64,000 bases of DNA from Pseudomonas sp. LFM046. Its GTDB lineage: Bacteria > Pseudomonadota > Gammaproteobacteria > Pseudomonadales > Pseudomonadaceae. Every line of letters starts with the position of its first letter. The stretch's first letter is position 1. This document shows, in pieces, positions 50,755-60,182 of this stretch. The position numbers and the translations under genes were made by a program. The DNA lies in assembly GCF_000949385.2 (NCBI RefSeq), contig NZ_JYKO02000001.1, positions 1,078,620 to 1,142,619 on the forward strand, written 5' to 3'. Under the pieces are notes generated by a model. That model was not told where the DNA came from and did no database searches. It saw only the letters and a list, made by a program, of their open reading frames with translations.

Positions 50755-52311
50755 ATGTTGGACGCCAATCTCAAAACCCAGTTGAAGGCCTACCTGGAAA
50801 AGGTCACCCAGCCGTTCGAGATCGTCGCTTCCCTCGATGACAGCGACAAATCCCGCGAACTGCTTGGGCTGCTGCAAGACATCGTCGGCCTGACCGACAA
50901 GATCACCCTGAAGACCGATGGCAGCGACGCCCGTCGCCCGTCGTTCTCGCTGAACCGCCCCGGCGCGGATATTTCCCTGCGTTTCGCCGGCATCCCCATG
51001 GGCCACGAGTTCACCTCCCTGGTGCTGGCCCTGCTGCAGGTGGGCGGCCACCCGTCGAAGCTCGCTGCGGATGTGATCGAGCAGATCAAGTCCATCGAGG
51101 GCGAGTTCAACTTCGAAACCTATTTCTCGCTGTCCTGCCAGAACTGCCCCGACGTGGTGCAGGCGCTGAACCTGATGGCCGTGCTCAACCCGAACATCCG
51201 CCACGTCGCCATCGACGGCGCGCTGTTCCAGGATGAGGTCAACGAGCGCCAGATCATGTCGGTGCCGAGCATCTACCTGAACGGCGAACTGTTCGGCCAG
51301 GGCCGTATGGACGCGGAAGAGATTCTTGCCAAGATCGACACTGGCGCCGCGGCCCGCGACGCCGAGAAACTCAACGCCAAGGCCGCGTTCGACGTGCTGG
51401 TGATCGGAGGTGGCCCCGCTGGCGCTTCCGCAGCTATCTACGCCGCCCGTAAAGGCATCCGCACCGGCGTTGCCGCCGAGCGTTTCGGCGGCCAGGTGCT
51501 GGACACCATGGCTATCGAGAACTTCATCTCCGTGCAGGAGACCGAAGGCCCGAAACTGGCACGTGCCCTGGAAGAGCACGTCAAGCAGTACGAGGTCGAC
51601 ATCATGAACCTGCAGCGCGCTAGCGCGCTGGTTCCGGCCAAGGCCGAAGGCGAACTGCATGAAGTGAAGTTCGAGAGCGGTGCCTCTCTGAAGGCCAAGA
51701 CCGTAATCCTCTCCACCGGTGCCCGCTGGCGCGAAATGAACGTGCCCGGCGAGCAGGAATACCGTGGCCGCGGCGTGGCCTACTGCCCGCACTGCGACGG
51801 CCCGCTGTTCAAGGGCAAACGTGTGGCGGTGATCGGCGGCGGTAACTCCGGCGTGGAAGCGGCCATCGACCTGGCCGGCATCGTCGGTCAGGTCACCCTG
51901 ATCGAATTCGACGACAAGCTGCGTGCCGATGCGGTGCTGCAGAAGAAGCTGGGCAGCCTGCCCAACGTCAAGGTCATCAAGAGTGCGCTGACCACCGAGG
52001 TGAAGGGCGATGGCCAGAAGGTCACCGGCCTGGTCTACAAGGACCGCACCACCGATGAGCTGCAGACCGTTGAGCTGGAAGGCATCTTCGTGCAGATCGG
52101 CCTGCTGCCCAACAGCGAGTGGCTGAAGGGTGTGGTGGAGCTGTCGCCGCGCGGCGAGATCATCGTCGACGCCAAAGGTCAGACCAACATTCCCGGCGTG
52201 TTCGCCGCCGGTGACGTGACCACGGTTCCGTACAAGCAGATCGTCATCGCTGTCGGCGAGGGCGCCAAGGCTTCCCTGAGCGCGTTCGATCACTTGATCC
52301 GTACGACCTGA
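50755..52311 (+). CDS. ahpF: Alkyl hydroperoxide reductase subunit F
   Basis: A 518-residue flavoprotein disulfide reductase. The N-terminal domain of two thioredoxin folds carries CQNCPD near residue 129. The FAD motif is [19 protein letters not shown] near 214, the redox-active disulfide is CPHCDG near 345, and the NADH-binding [17 protein letters not shown] follows near 360. It passes electrons from NADH to AhpC. It is in the same unit as ahpC and ends at a terminator at 52339. Confidence 0.95.
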   Translation: MLDANLKTQLKAYLEKVTQPFEIVASLDDSDKSRELLGLLQDIVGLTDKITLKTDGSDARRPSFSLNRPGADISLRFAGIPMGHEFTSLVLALLQVGGHPSKLAADVIEQIKSIEGEFNFETYFSLSCQNCPDVVQALNLMAVLNPNIRHVAIDGALFQDEVNERQIMSVPSIYLNGELFGQGRMDAEEILAKIDTGAAARDAEKLNAKAAFDVLVIGGGPAGASAAIYAARKGIRTGVAAERFGGQVLDTMAIENFISVQETEGPKLARALEEHVKQYEVDIMNLQRASALVPAKAEGELHEVKFESGASLKAKTVILSTGARWREMNVPGEQEYRGRGVAYCPHCDGPLFKGKRVAVIGGGNSGVEAAIDLAGIVGQVTLIEFDDKLRADAVLQKKLGSLPNVKVIKSALTTEVKGDGQKVTGLVYKDRTTDELQTVELEGIFVQIGLLPNSEWLKGVVELSPRGEIIVDAKGQTNIPGVFAAGDVTTVPYKQIVIAVGEGAKASLSAFDHLIRTT

Positions 52312-52338
52312 TTTACTCAGCATTGGTGTGCATGAGTG

Positions 52339-52371
52339 GCGGAGGGCCTGAACGGCTCTCCGCTTTTTTTA
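52339..52371 (+). terminator. Rho-independent terminator of ahpCF
   Basis: GCGGAGGGCC-TGAA-CGGCTCTCCGCTTTTTTTAT forms a stem with a long T run behind ahpF. Confidence 0.85.
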
Positions 52372-52432
52372 TGTCCGCGCGGCTTCCCTGTATCCTGCGC
52401 GCTTTCGATCCTCAAGCGGCAGGGCTCCTCTC

Positions 52433-52975
52433 GTGAAACAGCAACTTATCGAATTGATTACGGCGATCAGCTCCGGCTGCATGGCCGAGGATGAGATCGA
52501 CCGCGTCGCCGACGAGTCGGCACAAGCCTATGCCGATGCAGGCGCCTTTCTCGCCGCCAACCCCGACATCAACTACGACGACAGCTTCCCCATCCCCCTC
52601 GGGGAGTGGGTGGTGGTGGGCAGCCTGCCGGATACCGTGCTGTTCCAGGCAGACAGCTACGACCAGTTGTTCCAGCAGGTGGTGGACTCCTTCGGTCCCA
52701 GCGTGAACTTCGTGCTCAAACCCAAGCAACTGGTGAAGGTGGAGCCGCTCAAGGCGCTCAACCGCATCCAGGTGCAGATGGGTAGCCTCTACCCTGAGAA
52801 GGGCGGCTATGTGCTGGTGGATTTCAGCGAGCCGCTGGATGACGAGCTGCAATGCGTGCTGGTCTACAAGAACGACCTGGAGAAGGTCATGCAACTGGCC
52901 GTGGAAATCGGCATCTACGCCGCGCCGGCGTATGAGGCCTTGAAGGCCGCGATGGAAGAGGGCGACGACGACTGA
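52433..52975 (+). CDS. Acidic protein of unknown function
   Basis: A 180-residue soluble, acidic protein with no signal peptide. The GTG start is preceded by GCGGCAGGGC, a poor ribosome site, so the start is moderately sure. The sequence is of mixed alpha-beta type: FPIPLGEWVVVGSLPDTVLFQADSYD in the middle, PEKGGYVLVDFSEPLDDELQCVLVYKND toward the end and a final GDDD. I do not recognise a family. It stands alone between ahpF and modA. Its normal length and codon use argue for a real gene. Confidence 0.75.
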   Translation: MKQQLIELITAISSGCMAEDEIDRVADESAQAYADAGAFLAANPDINYDDSFPIPLGEWVVVGSLPDTVLFQADSYDQLFQQVVDSFGPSVNFVLKPKQLVKVEPLKALNRIQVQMGSLYPEKGGYVLVDFSEPLDDELQCVLVYKNDLEKVMQLAVEIGIYAAPAYEALKAAMEEGDDD

Positions 52976-52996
52976 GTCGCCGCCGGATTGCTCTTC

Positions 52997-53084
52997 GTAG
53001 GTTGGCGCTGAGCGCAGCGAAGCCCAACGATCGAGCGGGTCCATGCCTTGCACGTTGGGCTTCGCGCCGCTCGGCCCAACCTAC
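52997..53084. repeat. Dispersed intergenic inverted repeat
   Basis: GTAGGTTGGCGCTGAGCGCAGC opens and GCCGCTCGGCCCAACCTAC closes a long imperfect inverted repeat that contains AGCCCAACG twice in opposite orientation. It lies between convergent genes. Confidence 0.7.
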
Positions 53085-53096
53085 GAGGACGAAACC

Positions 53097-53885
<789 letters not shown>

Positions 53886-53890
53886 TTAGC

Positions 53891-53914
53891 CGCTATGTAA
53901 AAAACTATATAGCG
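53891..53914 (-). promoter_or_regulatory. ModE-type operator upstream of modA
   Basis: CGCTATGTA-N6-TATATAGCG is a near-perfect palindrome with the 9-6-9 layout and the CGCTATATA half-site of E. coli ModE operators. It lies 39 bases before the modA start, where repression by ModE-molybdate would be expected. Confidence 0.75.
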
Positions 53915-54028
53915 GCGGGAGTGGCACTTTGTGAGAGTTTGACTTTTAAGTCAAGTTTCGAGCTGATGCACGCCGCTCCGCTTCCTGAAGTTGCCAGGCC
54001 ACTCGGCTGGTCCTGAATACTCGCCTAT

Positions 54029-54052
54029 CGCTATATACAAAACAATACAGCG
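54029..54052 (+). promoter_or_regulatory. Second ModE-type operator, before the porin remnant
   Basis: CGCTATATA-N6-AATACAGCG has the same layout with two mismatches in the right arm. It lies 49 bases before the porin remnant, so that gene was probably under the same control. Confidence 0.65.
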
Positions 54053-54100
54053 ATTGGTTGCAGACGGAGTGTCATCCAGACCCCGAAAGGACCCAGAACA

Positions 54101-54333
54101 TTGAGAATTGAACCCCTTTGCCTCGCCATTGCTGCTGCCGTCGCCGGCGGCTTTATCGACGACAGCAAGGCCAGCCTGGTGCTGCGCAACTTCTCCATCG
54201 ACCAGGACAACCGCGAAGGCGCGGCGGCGCCGTCGAAGCAGGAAGAGTGGGGCCAGGGCTTCTCAACTACTGCTCCACCCGCGACCAGGGCGAGAACCGC
54301 CTGATTGTCAGCTACACCCTGACGCTGCTGTAA
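54101..54333 (+). pseudogene. OprD-family porin remnant, internal deletion with frameshift
   Basis: The first part of the frame, from a TTG start behind AAAGGA, reads GGFIDDSKASLVLRNFSIDQ then EEWGQGF, which is the N-terminus of a mature OprD-type porin (family FIEDSS-LLLRNYYFNRD-DWTQGF). After about 54 codons the sequence jumps, with a change of frame, to NYCSTRDQGENRLIVSYTLTLL, the typical last strand of the same family. Roughly 350 residues are missing. The signal peptide also looks shortened. It cannot form a channel. It sits opposite modA with a ModE-type operator before each, so the intact porin was probably linked to oxyanion supply; this is inference. Confidence 0.72.
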
Positions 54334-54368
54334 GCCGGGGCAGGCCAGCAGCCTGCTGGCGAATGAAG

Positions 54369-54602
54369 TCGCCCCTACAGGGCCGTCGTAGGGTGGATCA
54401 CGCTTCACCGATCCACCGTCGGTGCCGAACCCGGCCGCGCTGGTGGATGTAAAAAGCGACATCCACCCTACGGCTTGCTGTGCCTGGCAACGTTGGGCCT
54501 CGCAGGCTCGGCGCCAACCTACGGGGCCGCTGCGCGGCCCGCCCCCACAGGAAAGGCGAGCCCCTTCTCCCGCGTGCGGGAGAGGGTTGGGGAGAGGGGC
54601 TT
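54369..54602. repeat. Mosaic of dispersed intergenic repeats
   Basis: Three units can be told apart: GTCGCCCCTACAGGG at 54369-54383, GTAGGGTGGATC...GACATCCACCCTAC at 54388-54472 with inverted ends, and GTTGGGCCTCG...GCGCCAACCTAC at 54491-54522. A further stretch with GGGAGAGGGTTGGGGAGAGGGG closes the gap (54573-54600). No gene is seen. Confidence 0.65.
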
Positions 54603-55256
54603 TTAGCGCCAGTCGAGAATCGGCCAGCCCGCCTGTTCGGCATGGGCGCGCAAGGTGGGGTCGGGGTTGACCGCGTTGGGGTTGGCCACCAGGGAGAGCA
54701 GCGGCAGGTCGTTGCGCGAGTCGGAATAGAAGTGGGCGCCTTCGAGGCTTTCCCCCTGGTCTTCCAGCCAGGCATTCAGTCGAATCACTTTGCCGTCGCG
54801 GTAGGTCAGCACACCCTGTGTGCGGCCGCTGTAGCAGCCGTGCTGTTCTTCCAGGTCGATGGCCAGCACTTCCTCGACGCCCAGGCGCTCGGCGATGGCG
54901 CTGACCAGGAAGTGCGCGGAGGCGGAGATGATCAGGATGCGGTCACCGGCGGCGCGGTGGCGGGCCAGGCAGCGCATGGCGTCGGAATGGATCAGCGGCT
55001 CGATCACGTCTTCGACGAAGGGTTCCACCACGAACTCCACCTCATCGGGTGTGCGCCCTACCAACGGCGACAGGCTGAAGGCCATGTAATCCTCCATGGC
55101 CAGCTTGCCTTCGGCATAGAGCGCCATGAGTTCGTGGTCCTTGCGGATGAAGGATTCGCCATCGACCCACCCCAGCGCCGCCATGTGCGTGCTCCACAGG
55201 CTGGCGCAGTCGCCGTCGATCAGGGTGTCGTCAAGGTCGAAGATTGCCAGGGCCAT
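54603..55256 (-). CDS. HAD-superfamily IB phosphatase (SerB-like)
   Basis: A 217-residue HAD hydrolase of subfamily IB. Motif I is IFDLDDTLIDGD at residues 5-16, the cap follows to about residue 85, motif II is ILIISAS near 105, the motif III lysine is in GKVIRLNAW near 160 and motif IV is YSDSRNDLPLL near 176. All catalytic residues are present, so it should be an active phosphomonoesterase. Its start overlaps the stop of the ABC ATPase gene by one base (TGATG), and it is the last gene of the importer operon. By context it may release phosphate from the imported compound. Confidence 0.9.
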   Translation of the reverse strand: MALAIFDLDDTLIDGDCASLWSTHMAALGWVDGESFIRKDHELMALYAEGKLAMEDYMAFSLSPLVGRTPDEVEFVVEPFVEDVIEPLIHSDAMRCLARHRAAGDRILIISASAHFLVSAIAERLGVEEVLAIDLEEQHGCYSGRTQGVLTYRDGKVIRLNAWLEDQGESLEGAHFYSDSRNDLPLLSLVANPNAVNPDPTLRAHAEQAGWPILDWR

Positions 55257-56245
55257 CAGGCCACCTCCCGGATTGCGTGATCATCGATGCGCAGGCCAAT
55301 GCGCTGGCCCGCGCGGTGCAGATCTTCCGCGGAGCGATTGAGTACGTCCACCACCAATTCCACGCCTCGGGCCTCGACCCGGTAGCGCACCACGTTGCCC
55401 AGCAGGCTGTGGCTGCGCACTTCGGCGTCGATGCCGCCCTCGCGGCTCAGGGTGATGGCTTCCGGACGGATGGCGATGCGGCCGTTCACCGGACGCTGCA
55501 GGAGGCGGCTGGCGACATCGGCATCCAGCAGGTTGTAGTTGCCGATGAAGCCGGCGGCGAAGGCGTCCACCGGCGCGGTGTAGAGAGTTTCCGCGTCGCC
55601 GCTCTGGACGATGCGCCCGGCGTTCATCAGGAAGATGCGGTCCGACAGGGTCAGGGCCTCCTCCTGGTCGTGGGTCACGAAAATGGTGGTCAACCCCAGC
55701 TCCTGCTGGATGGCGCGGATCTGTTCGCGCAGGTGCTTGCGGATGCGCGCGTCCAGGGCGGACAGCGGTTCATCGAGCAGCAACAGGCGGGGGCGGGTGA
55801 CCAGGGAGCGGGCCAGGGCGACGCGCTGGCACTGGCCGCCGGAGAGCTGGTGCGGGTAGCGCCCGGAGAAGTCCGAAAGCTCCACCATGGCCAGGGCTTC
55901 GTCCACCCGGCGCTGGCTGTCGGCGGCGTCCACCTTTTGCATGCGCAGGCCGAAGGCGACGTTCTGCTGCACGGTCATGTTGGGGAACAGCGCATAGCTC
56001 TGGAACACCATGCCGATGCCGCGCTTCTGCGGCGACAGCGGCACCAGGTCCTGGCCGTCCAGCAGGATCTGCCCACCGTTCACGTCGGTGAGGCCGGCGA
56101 TGCAGCGCAGCAGGGTGGATTTGCCGCAGCCGGAGGGGCCGAGCAGGGTGACGAATTCGCCCTTGCCGATCTCGCAGTCGATGTCGCTGAAGATGGCGGT
56201 CTGGCCATAGCTTTTGTGCAGGCCGCGAATGGAAAGAAAGCTCAT
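55256..56245 (-). CDS. ABC importer ATP-binding protein
   Basis: A 329-residue importer ATPase. Walker A GPSGCGKST is near residue 37, the Q-loop near 80, the signature LSGGQCQRVALARSL near 136, Walker B LLLLDEPLSALD near 156 and the H-loop in VTHDQEEAL near 192. A TOBE-type domain (AIRPEAITL) takes up residues about 240-325. The architecture matches polyamine, ferric or 2-aminoethylphosphonate importers (PotA/AfuC/PhnT type). It is coupled with the HAD gene downstream and overlaps the permease gene upstream by four bases. Confidence 0.9.
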   Translation of the reverse strand: MSFLSIRGLHKSYGQTAIFSDIDCEIGKGEFVTLLGPSGCGKSTLLRCIAGLTDVNGGQILLDGQDLVPLSPQKRGIGMVFQSYALFPNMTVQQNVAFGLRMQKVDAADSQRRVDEALAMVELSDFSGRYPHQLSGGQCQRVALARSLVTRPRLLLLDEPLSALDARIRKHLREQIRAIQQELGLTTIFVTHDQEEALTLSDRIFLMNAGRIVQSGDAETLYTAPVDAFAAGFIGNYNLLDADVASRLLQRPVNGRIAIRPEAITLSREGGIDAEVRSHSLLGNVVRYRVEARGVELVVDVLNRSAEDLHRAGQRIGLRIDDHAIREVA

Positions 56246-57039
56246 GCCTTGTCCTTGTTCAGACGGTTGGCTGCCCAGGTGAACAGCAGCACGAAGAAGA
56301 AGTAGGAGATCACTAGCGCGCTGTTGAAGTGGCCGCTGCTGTTGCGCATGTTGTTCAGGTAGACCTGCAGGGTCTCGTAGCGGGTGCCCACCAGCAGGTT
56401 GGCGAAGACGAACTCGCCGAACAGGAAGGAGAACGACAGGAACAGTGACACCATCAGGCCCTTGCGCAGGTTCGGCAGCACCACCAGCAAGGCCGCCTTC
56501 CAAGTGCTGGCGCCGAGCAGGTGTGCGGCGTCCATCAGGTCGCGCAGGTTGATCGCTTGCAGGTTGTTGGTGATGGCGCGGTACATGAAGGGCAGGGCCA
56601 CGGTGAAGTAACAGCCGACCAGGATCCAGGGCGTGCCCACCATGGCCAGCGGCCCGGAGCCGTAGACCTGCAGCAGCCCCACTGAGGACACCACCGGCGG
56701 TACCGCGAAGGGCAGCAGGATGAGGATGTTCATCAGCCCGTCCAGCTTCGGGAAGTGGTAGTTCACCACGAACAGCAGCGGCAGGATCAGCAGCACTGAC
56801 AGCGCCAGGGCGCCGAAGCACACCAGCAGCGACTGGCCGAAGGCACTCAGGAAGCGCGCATCGCTCCACAGCGCCAGGTACCACTTGAGGGTCAGCCCTT
56901 CCGGAAGAATCGTCGCGGACCAACTGGTGGAGAGCGAGTAGAGCAGGGTGCCGCCCAGCGGCAGCAGCAGGATCAGGAACAGCAGCCAGACCACCACGCG
57001 ATGGTAGAGGCTGCCGCTGCGGGATTCAGCGCGCGACAT
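56242..57039 (-). CDS. ABC importer permease
   Basis: A 265-residue inner-membrane permease with about six helices. The EAA loop that contacts the ATPase is near residue 170 (DAAHLLGASTWKAALLVVLPNL). It overlaps the ATPase gene by four bases and the other permease gene by fourteen bases, so the three are translated as a unit. It belongs to the PotC/PhnV-like group. Confidence 0.9.
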   Translation of the reverse strand: MSRAESRSGSLYHRVVVWLLFLILLLPLGGTLLYSLSTSWSATILPEGLTLKWYLALWSDARFLSAFGQSLLVCFGALALSVLLILPLLFVVNYHFPKLDGLMNILILLPFAVPPVVSSVGLLQVYGSGPLAMVGTPWILVGCYFTVALPFMYRAITNNLQAINLRDLMDAAHLLGASTWKAALLVVLPNLRKGLMVSLFLSFSFLFGEFVFANLLVGTRYETLQVYLNNMRNSSGHFNSALVISYFFFVLLFTWAANRLNKDKA

Positions 57040-57868
57040 GGTAGCTCCTCTTCAACAGCCACTGGTGCACGACGGTGATCACCACCATCAGCCCCACCAG
57101 CACCATGGACAAAGCGCTGGCCAGATTCGGGTCGAGGGAGATGTCGCCGGCCACCTGGGCGGCGATGCGGATGGTCAGCACGTTGAAGTTGCCGGTGGTC
57201 AGGGCGTAGACGGTGGCATAAGCGCCGAGGGCGTTGGCCAGCAGGATGACGAAGGTGCCCAGCAGGGCCGGGGTCAGCACCGGCAGGCCGATGTGCCGCC
57301 AGAACTGCCAGGAATCGGCGCCGAGCAGGGCGGCGGATTCGCGCCAGTCCTCACGCAGCGCGTCGAAGGCCGGGTAGAGCAGCAGCACGCCAAGGGGAAT
57401 CTGGAAGTAGGTGTAGAGCACGATCAGACCGGCCTTGGAGTAGAGGTTGAAGTCTTCGATCAGGCCGGACTGCTTGAGCAGGATGGTCAGGGTGCCGTTG
57501 AAGCCCAGCAGGATGATGAAGGCGAAGGCCAGGGGCACGCCGGCGAAGTTGCTGGTCATGTTGGAGAAGGCCATGACGAAGTCCCGCAGCTTCGAGTCCA
57601 CCCGGCGCAGGGAGTAGCTGCCGACCAGCGCGATAACGATGCCGATCAGGCTCGACCAGAAGGCGATCTGCAGGCTGTGCTTGATGGCCTGCAGGTAGAA
57701 CTTCGAACTGAAGACCTTGGTGAAGTTGCCCAGGCCCCAGCCATCGCCGGTGATCAGGCTGTGGATCGCGACCCAGGCCAGGGGCGCGATCTGAAAGAGG
57801 ATGAAGAACAGGGCGAAGGGCAGCAGACAGAGCAGCGCCAGCCACTTGCCCCGGTTGGAAGAATTCAC
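57026..57868 (-). CDS. ABC importer permease
   Basis: A 280-residue permease with about six helices; the EAA loop reads REDWRESAALLGADSWQFWRHIGLPVLTP near residue 172. It is the partner of the permease encoded downstream and overlaps its start by fourteen bases; its own start overlaps the stop of the phosphatase-like gene by four bases. It belongs to the PotB/PhnU-like group. Confidence 0.9.
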   Translation of the reverse strand: MNSSNRGKWLALLCLLPFALFFILFQIAPLAWVAIHSLITGDGWGLGNFTKVFSSKFYLQAIKHSLQIAFWSSLIGIVIALVGSYSLRRVDSKLRDFVMAFSNMTSNFAGVPLAFAFIILLGFNGTLTILLKQSGLIEDFNLYSKAGLIVLYTYFQIPLGVLLLYPAFDALREDWRESAALLGADSWQFWRHIGLPVLTPALLGTFVILLANALGAYATVYALTTGNFNVLTIRIAAQVAGDISLDPNLASALSMVLVGLMVVITVVHQWLLKRSYHVAR

Positions 57869-58668
57869 TTCAGCAGCTCCCGGCAGAAGTCCTTGTCGTG
57901 GGATGCGCCGAGCAGTTCGCAGACGGTGCCGCAGAGCTGAGTCTGTTTCGGCTGCGCGGCTGCATCCAGGCTGAAGGCGTCCCCCACGACGAACAGCGGC
58001 ACTTCGCGCTCCTCGGCCAGCAGGCCGTTGTGGGAGCGGTCATTGTTCATGCCGTGGTCGGCCGTCACCAGCACCTGGTACCCGGCATCCAGCCAGCGTT
58101 GCAGGTACTCGGCGAGGATCACATCGGCCTTGCGCGCGGCGTTGCGGTATTGCGGGCTGTCGAGGCCGTACTTGTGGCCGGCGTCGTCGATGTTCATCGG
58201 GTGCACCAGCAGGAAGTCCGGGGCATGGCGCAGGCGCAGGCTTTCCGCATCGGCGAACAGGTGCGAGTCCGGGTAGTGGTCGGCGTAATAGAAGTGGCCG
58301 TGCTGGATCGGCAGCTCCGGCGCCTCGGTGTGGCGGTCGCGGGCGGCATCGAACGGCGAGCGGTTGTACAGCTCGCTGACCCAGTGATAGGCAGCGGCGG
58401 CGGTGCGGAGCCCGGCGGCGCTGGCGTAGTGGAAGATGCTGCGTTCCTTCGACAGGCGCGACACGTCGTTGTGGACGATGCCGCTCTCGATCGGCGGTAC
58501 GCCGGTCAGGATGCATTCGTAGAGTGGGCGGGACAGTGCCGGCAGCTCGCACTCCAGCTTGTACAGCGCCGCTTTGCCGGCTCCGCAGTAGGCCTGCAGA
58601 TGGCCCAGCGCATGCCGGGCCACCTCGTGGTTCAGGCCATCCAGCAGGACGAGGATGACTTTTCTCAT
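57865..58668 (-). CDS. Alkaline-phosphatase-superfamily hydrolase (phosphodiesterase/phosphonate type)
   Basis: A 267-residue hydrolase. VILVLLDGLNHEV at residues 4-16 supplies the first metal aspartate; ELPALSRPLYECILTG near 43 places a serine as possible nucleophile; HPMNIDDAGHKYG near 159 supplies Asp and His, and VTADHGMNNDRSHNG near 208 supplies the Asp-His of the second metal. This is the motif order of the type I phosphodiesterase/nucleotide pyrophosphatase and phosphonoacetate hydrolase group. There is no signal peptide, so it acts in the cytoplasm on an imported compound. The ATG at 58668 is directly before the first strand. It sits between the binding-protein gene and the permeases. 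Confidence 0.85.
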   Translation of the reverse strand: MRKVILVLLDGLNHEVARHALGHLQAYCGAGKAALYKLECELPALSRPLYECILTGVPPIESGIVHNDVSRLSKERSIFHYASAAGLRTAAAAYHWVSELYNRSPFDAARDRHTEAPELPIQHGHFYYADHYPDSHLFADAESLRLRHAPDFLLVHPMNIDDAGHKYGLDSPQYRNAARKADVILAEYLQRWLDAGYQVLVTADHGMNNDRSHNGLLAEEREVPLFVVGDAFSLDAAAQPKQTQLCGTVCELLGASHDKDFCRELLK

Positions 58669-58683
58669 TTTTCCTAGCCTCAA

Positions 58684-58800
58684 AATCGATCAAGTGCTGA
58701 GCGAGCGCAGTTCAGGCAAGGCGAACACGGGCGAGGAAGCGGAGTTTACGTCTGTAAATGAGCATTCCGAGCCCGTGTTCAACGCAGCATGAGCAAGCGC
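58684..58800. repeat. Dispersed Pseudomonas intergenic element
   Basis: The stretch includes GCGAGCGCAGTTCAGGCAAGGCGAA, GGCGAGGAAGCGGAGTTTAC and GTAAATGAGCATTCCGAGCC, with an internal GTTTAC-GTCT-GTAAAT hairpin. I recall closely similar elements between many Pseudomonas genes. It separates the binding-protein gene from the rest of the operon and may adjust their relative expression. Confidence 0.5.
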
Positions 58801-58822
58801 AGCCAGCGATTGGACGATTTTT

Positions 58823-59881
58823 TTATTCCATCTCGATGATCACGTGTTCCTGCCACAACTGCGGCAGAGCCTTCGAGGTGGTTTCCCACGCCTTGGCATC
58901 CTTGATCGGCTGGACCTTGGCGTACTGCTCGTTGGGCAGCAGCTTGGCCTTGACCTCGGCAGGCAGGGTCAGGTGCTCGGCGCGGATCGGACGGGCGTTG
59001 CCCTTGGCCAGGTTGATCTGGCCGGCGTCGCTGAGGATGTATTCACGAGCCAGCTTCGCGGCGCTGGGGTTCTTCGCGTACTTGTTGATGATGGTGGTGT
59101 AGCCGGAGATTACCGAGCCGTCGGACGGGATCAGCACGTCGAAGCGGCTGGGGTCGATCTGGTCGCGGTAGGACAGGCCGTTGAAGTCCCAGACGATGCC
59201 CACTTCCACTTCGCCCTTCTCCAGGGTCTGGATAGTAGGGTTGGACAGGGACAGGCGGCCCTGCTTGGCGATCTCGGCGAAGAAGTCCAGGCCCGGCTGG
59301 ATGTTCTTCTCGTCACCGCCGTTGGCGATGGCGGCGGCCAGTACGCCGTTCACGGCCTGGGCGGCGGCGCTGACGTCACCGATGGTGATCTTGTACTTGC
59401 CGTTCTTCAGGTCGGCCCAGGACTTGGGCGATTCCTTGACCAACTGCTTGTTGACGATGAAGGCGATGGAGCCGGTATAGGCCAGCATCCAGTGGCCGTC
59501 CTTGTCCTTGGCCCAGTCCGGGATCTGCGCCCAGGTGCTGGGCTTGTAGGGCTGGGTGACGCCCTGTTGCACGGCGATGGGGCCGAAGGCCGCACCCACG
59601 TCGCCGATGTCGGCGGTGGCGTTGTCCTTTTCGGCGGCGAACTTGGCGATTTCCTGGGCCGAGCTCATGTCGGTGTCGACGTGCTTCAAGCCATACACCT
59701 TGTTGAGGTCAACCCAGGTGTCCTTCCAGTTGGCCCAGCTGTCGGGCATGCCCACACTGTTCACCGCGCCTTCCTTGCGGGCGGCTTGTTCAAGACTCTT
59801 CAGATCTGCGTCGCTTGCCATGGCCTGGGTACCCAGGGCGATGGCTGTTCCCATCAGTGAAGCCAGCAACAGGCGTTTCAT
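58823..59881 (-). CDS. Periplasmic binding protein of the importer (family 1)
   Basis: A 352-residue extracellular solute-binding protein. Residues 1-23 are a signal peptide (LLASLMGTAIALGTQAMA). The mature chain has LEQAARKEGAVNSVGMPDSWANW at the start, DIGDVGAAFGPIAVQQGVTQPY near residue 97 and GKYKITIGDVSAAAQAVNGVLAA near 166, as in iron(III), polyamine and 2-aminoethylphosphonate binding proteins. It is the first gene of the operon and is likely expressed more strongly than the rest because of the intergenic element behind it. The ligand cannot be read from sequence. Confidence 0.88.
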   Translation of the reverse strand: MKRLLLASLMGTAIALGTQAMASDADLKSLEQAARKEGAVNSVGMPDSWANWKDTWVDLNKVYGLKHVDTDMSSAQEIAKFAAEKDNATADIGDVGAAFGPIAVQQGVTQPYKPSTWAQIPDWAKDKDGHWMLAYTGSIAFIVNKQLVKESPKSWADLKNGKYKITIGDVSAAAQAVNGVLAAAIANGGDEKNIQPGLDFFAEIAKQGRLSLSNPTIQTLEKGEVEVGIVWDFNGLSYRDQIDPSRFDVLIPSDGSVISGYTTIINKYAKNPSAAKLAREYILSDAGQINLAKGNARPIRAEHLTLPAEVKAKLLPNEQYAKVQPIKDAKAWETTSKALPQLWQEHVIIEME

Positions 59882-59907
59882 GTGAAGCTCCTTAGCAGGT
59901 TTGGAGG

Positions 59908-59920
59908 TTGGTCTAGATCA
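59908..59920. promoter_or_regulatory. Candidate GntR/HutC-type operator, copy 1
   Basis: TTGGTCTAGATCA is a near-palindrome of the GGTCTAGACC kind that HutC/UTRA regulators often bind. It lies 27 bases before the binding-protein gene start. The remainder of the 300-base gap up to 60182 shows only a second related site and no gene. Confidence 0.4.
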
Positions 59921-60154
59921 GCAAGACCCAGGCCAAATCTAAAAGCCTTGGATGACGGTTTGATTTCAGGTTCGCCGCCCGAACCGCCAGCGGCAGACGC
60001 CTGGAAAGCGTAGACCATGGGCAGATGGCAGATTTGCCGGGCTGTCGCGTATGGCGATGGCATGGCGCGTGCAGATGTGCCTGACTGTCATCCCGCAGTC
60101 ATCTAGGCTGCCTAGGATGGCCGGCACACCCGGACACGTTGCACCTCGATGGTG

Positions 60155-60168
60155 CTGGTCTATTCCAG
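60155..60168. promoter_or_regulatory. Candidate GntR/HutC-type operator, copy 2
   Basis: CTGGTCTATTCCAG has perfect CTGG/CCAG ends around TCTATT and shares TGGTCTA with copy 1. It lies 15 bases before the regulator start, as expected for autoregulation. Confidence 0.4.
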
Positions 60169-60182
60169 ATTGGAGTCTTTCG

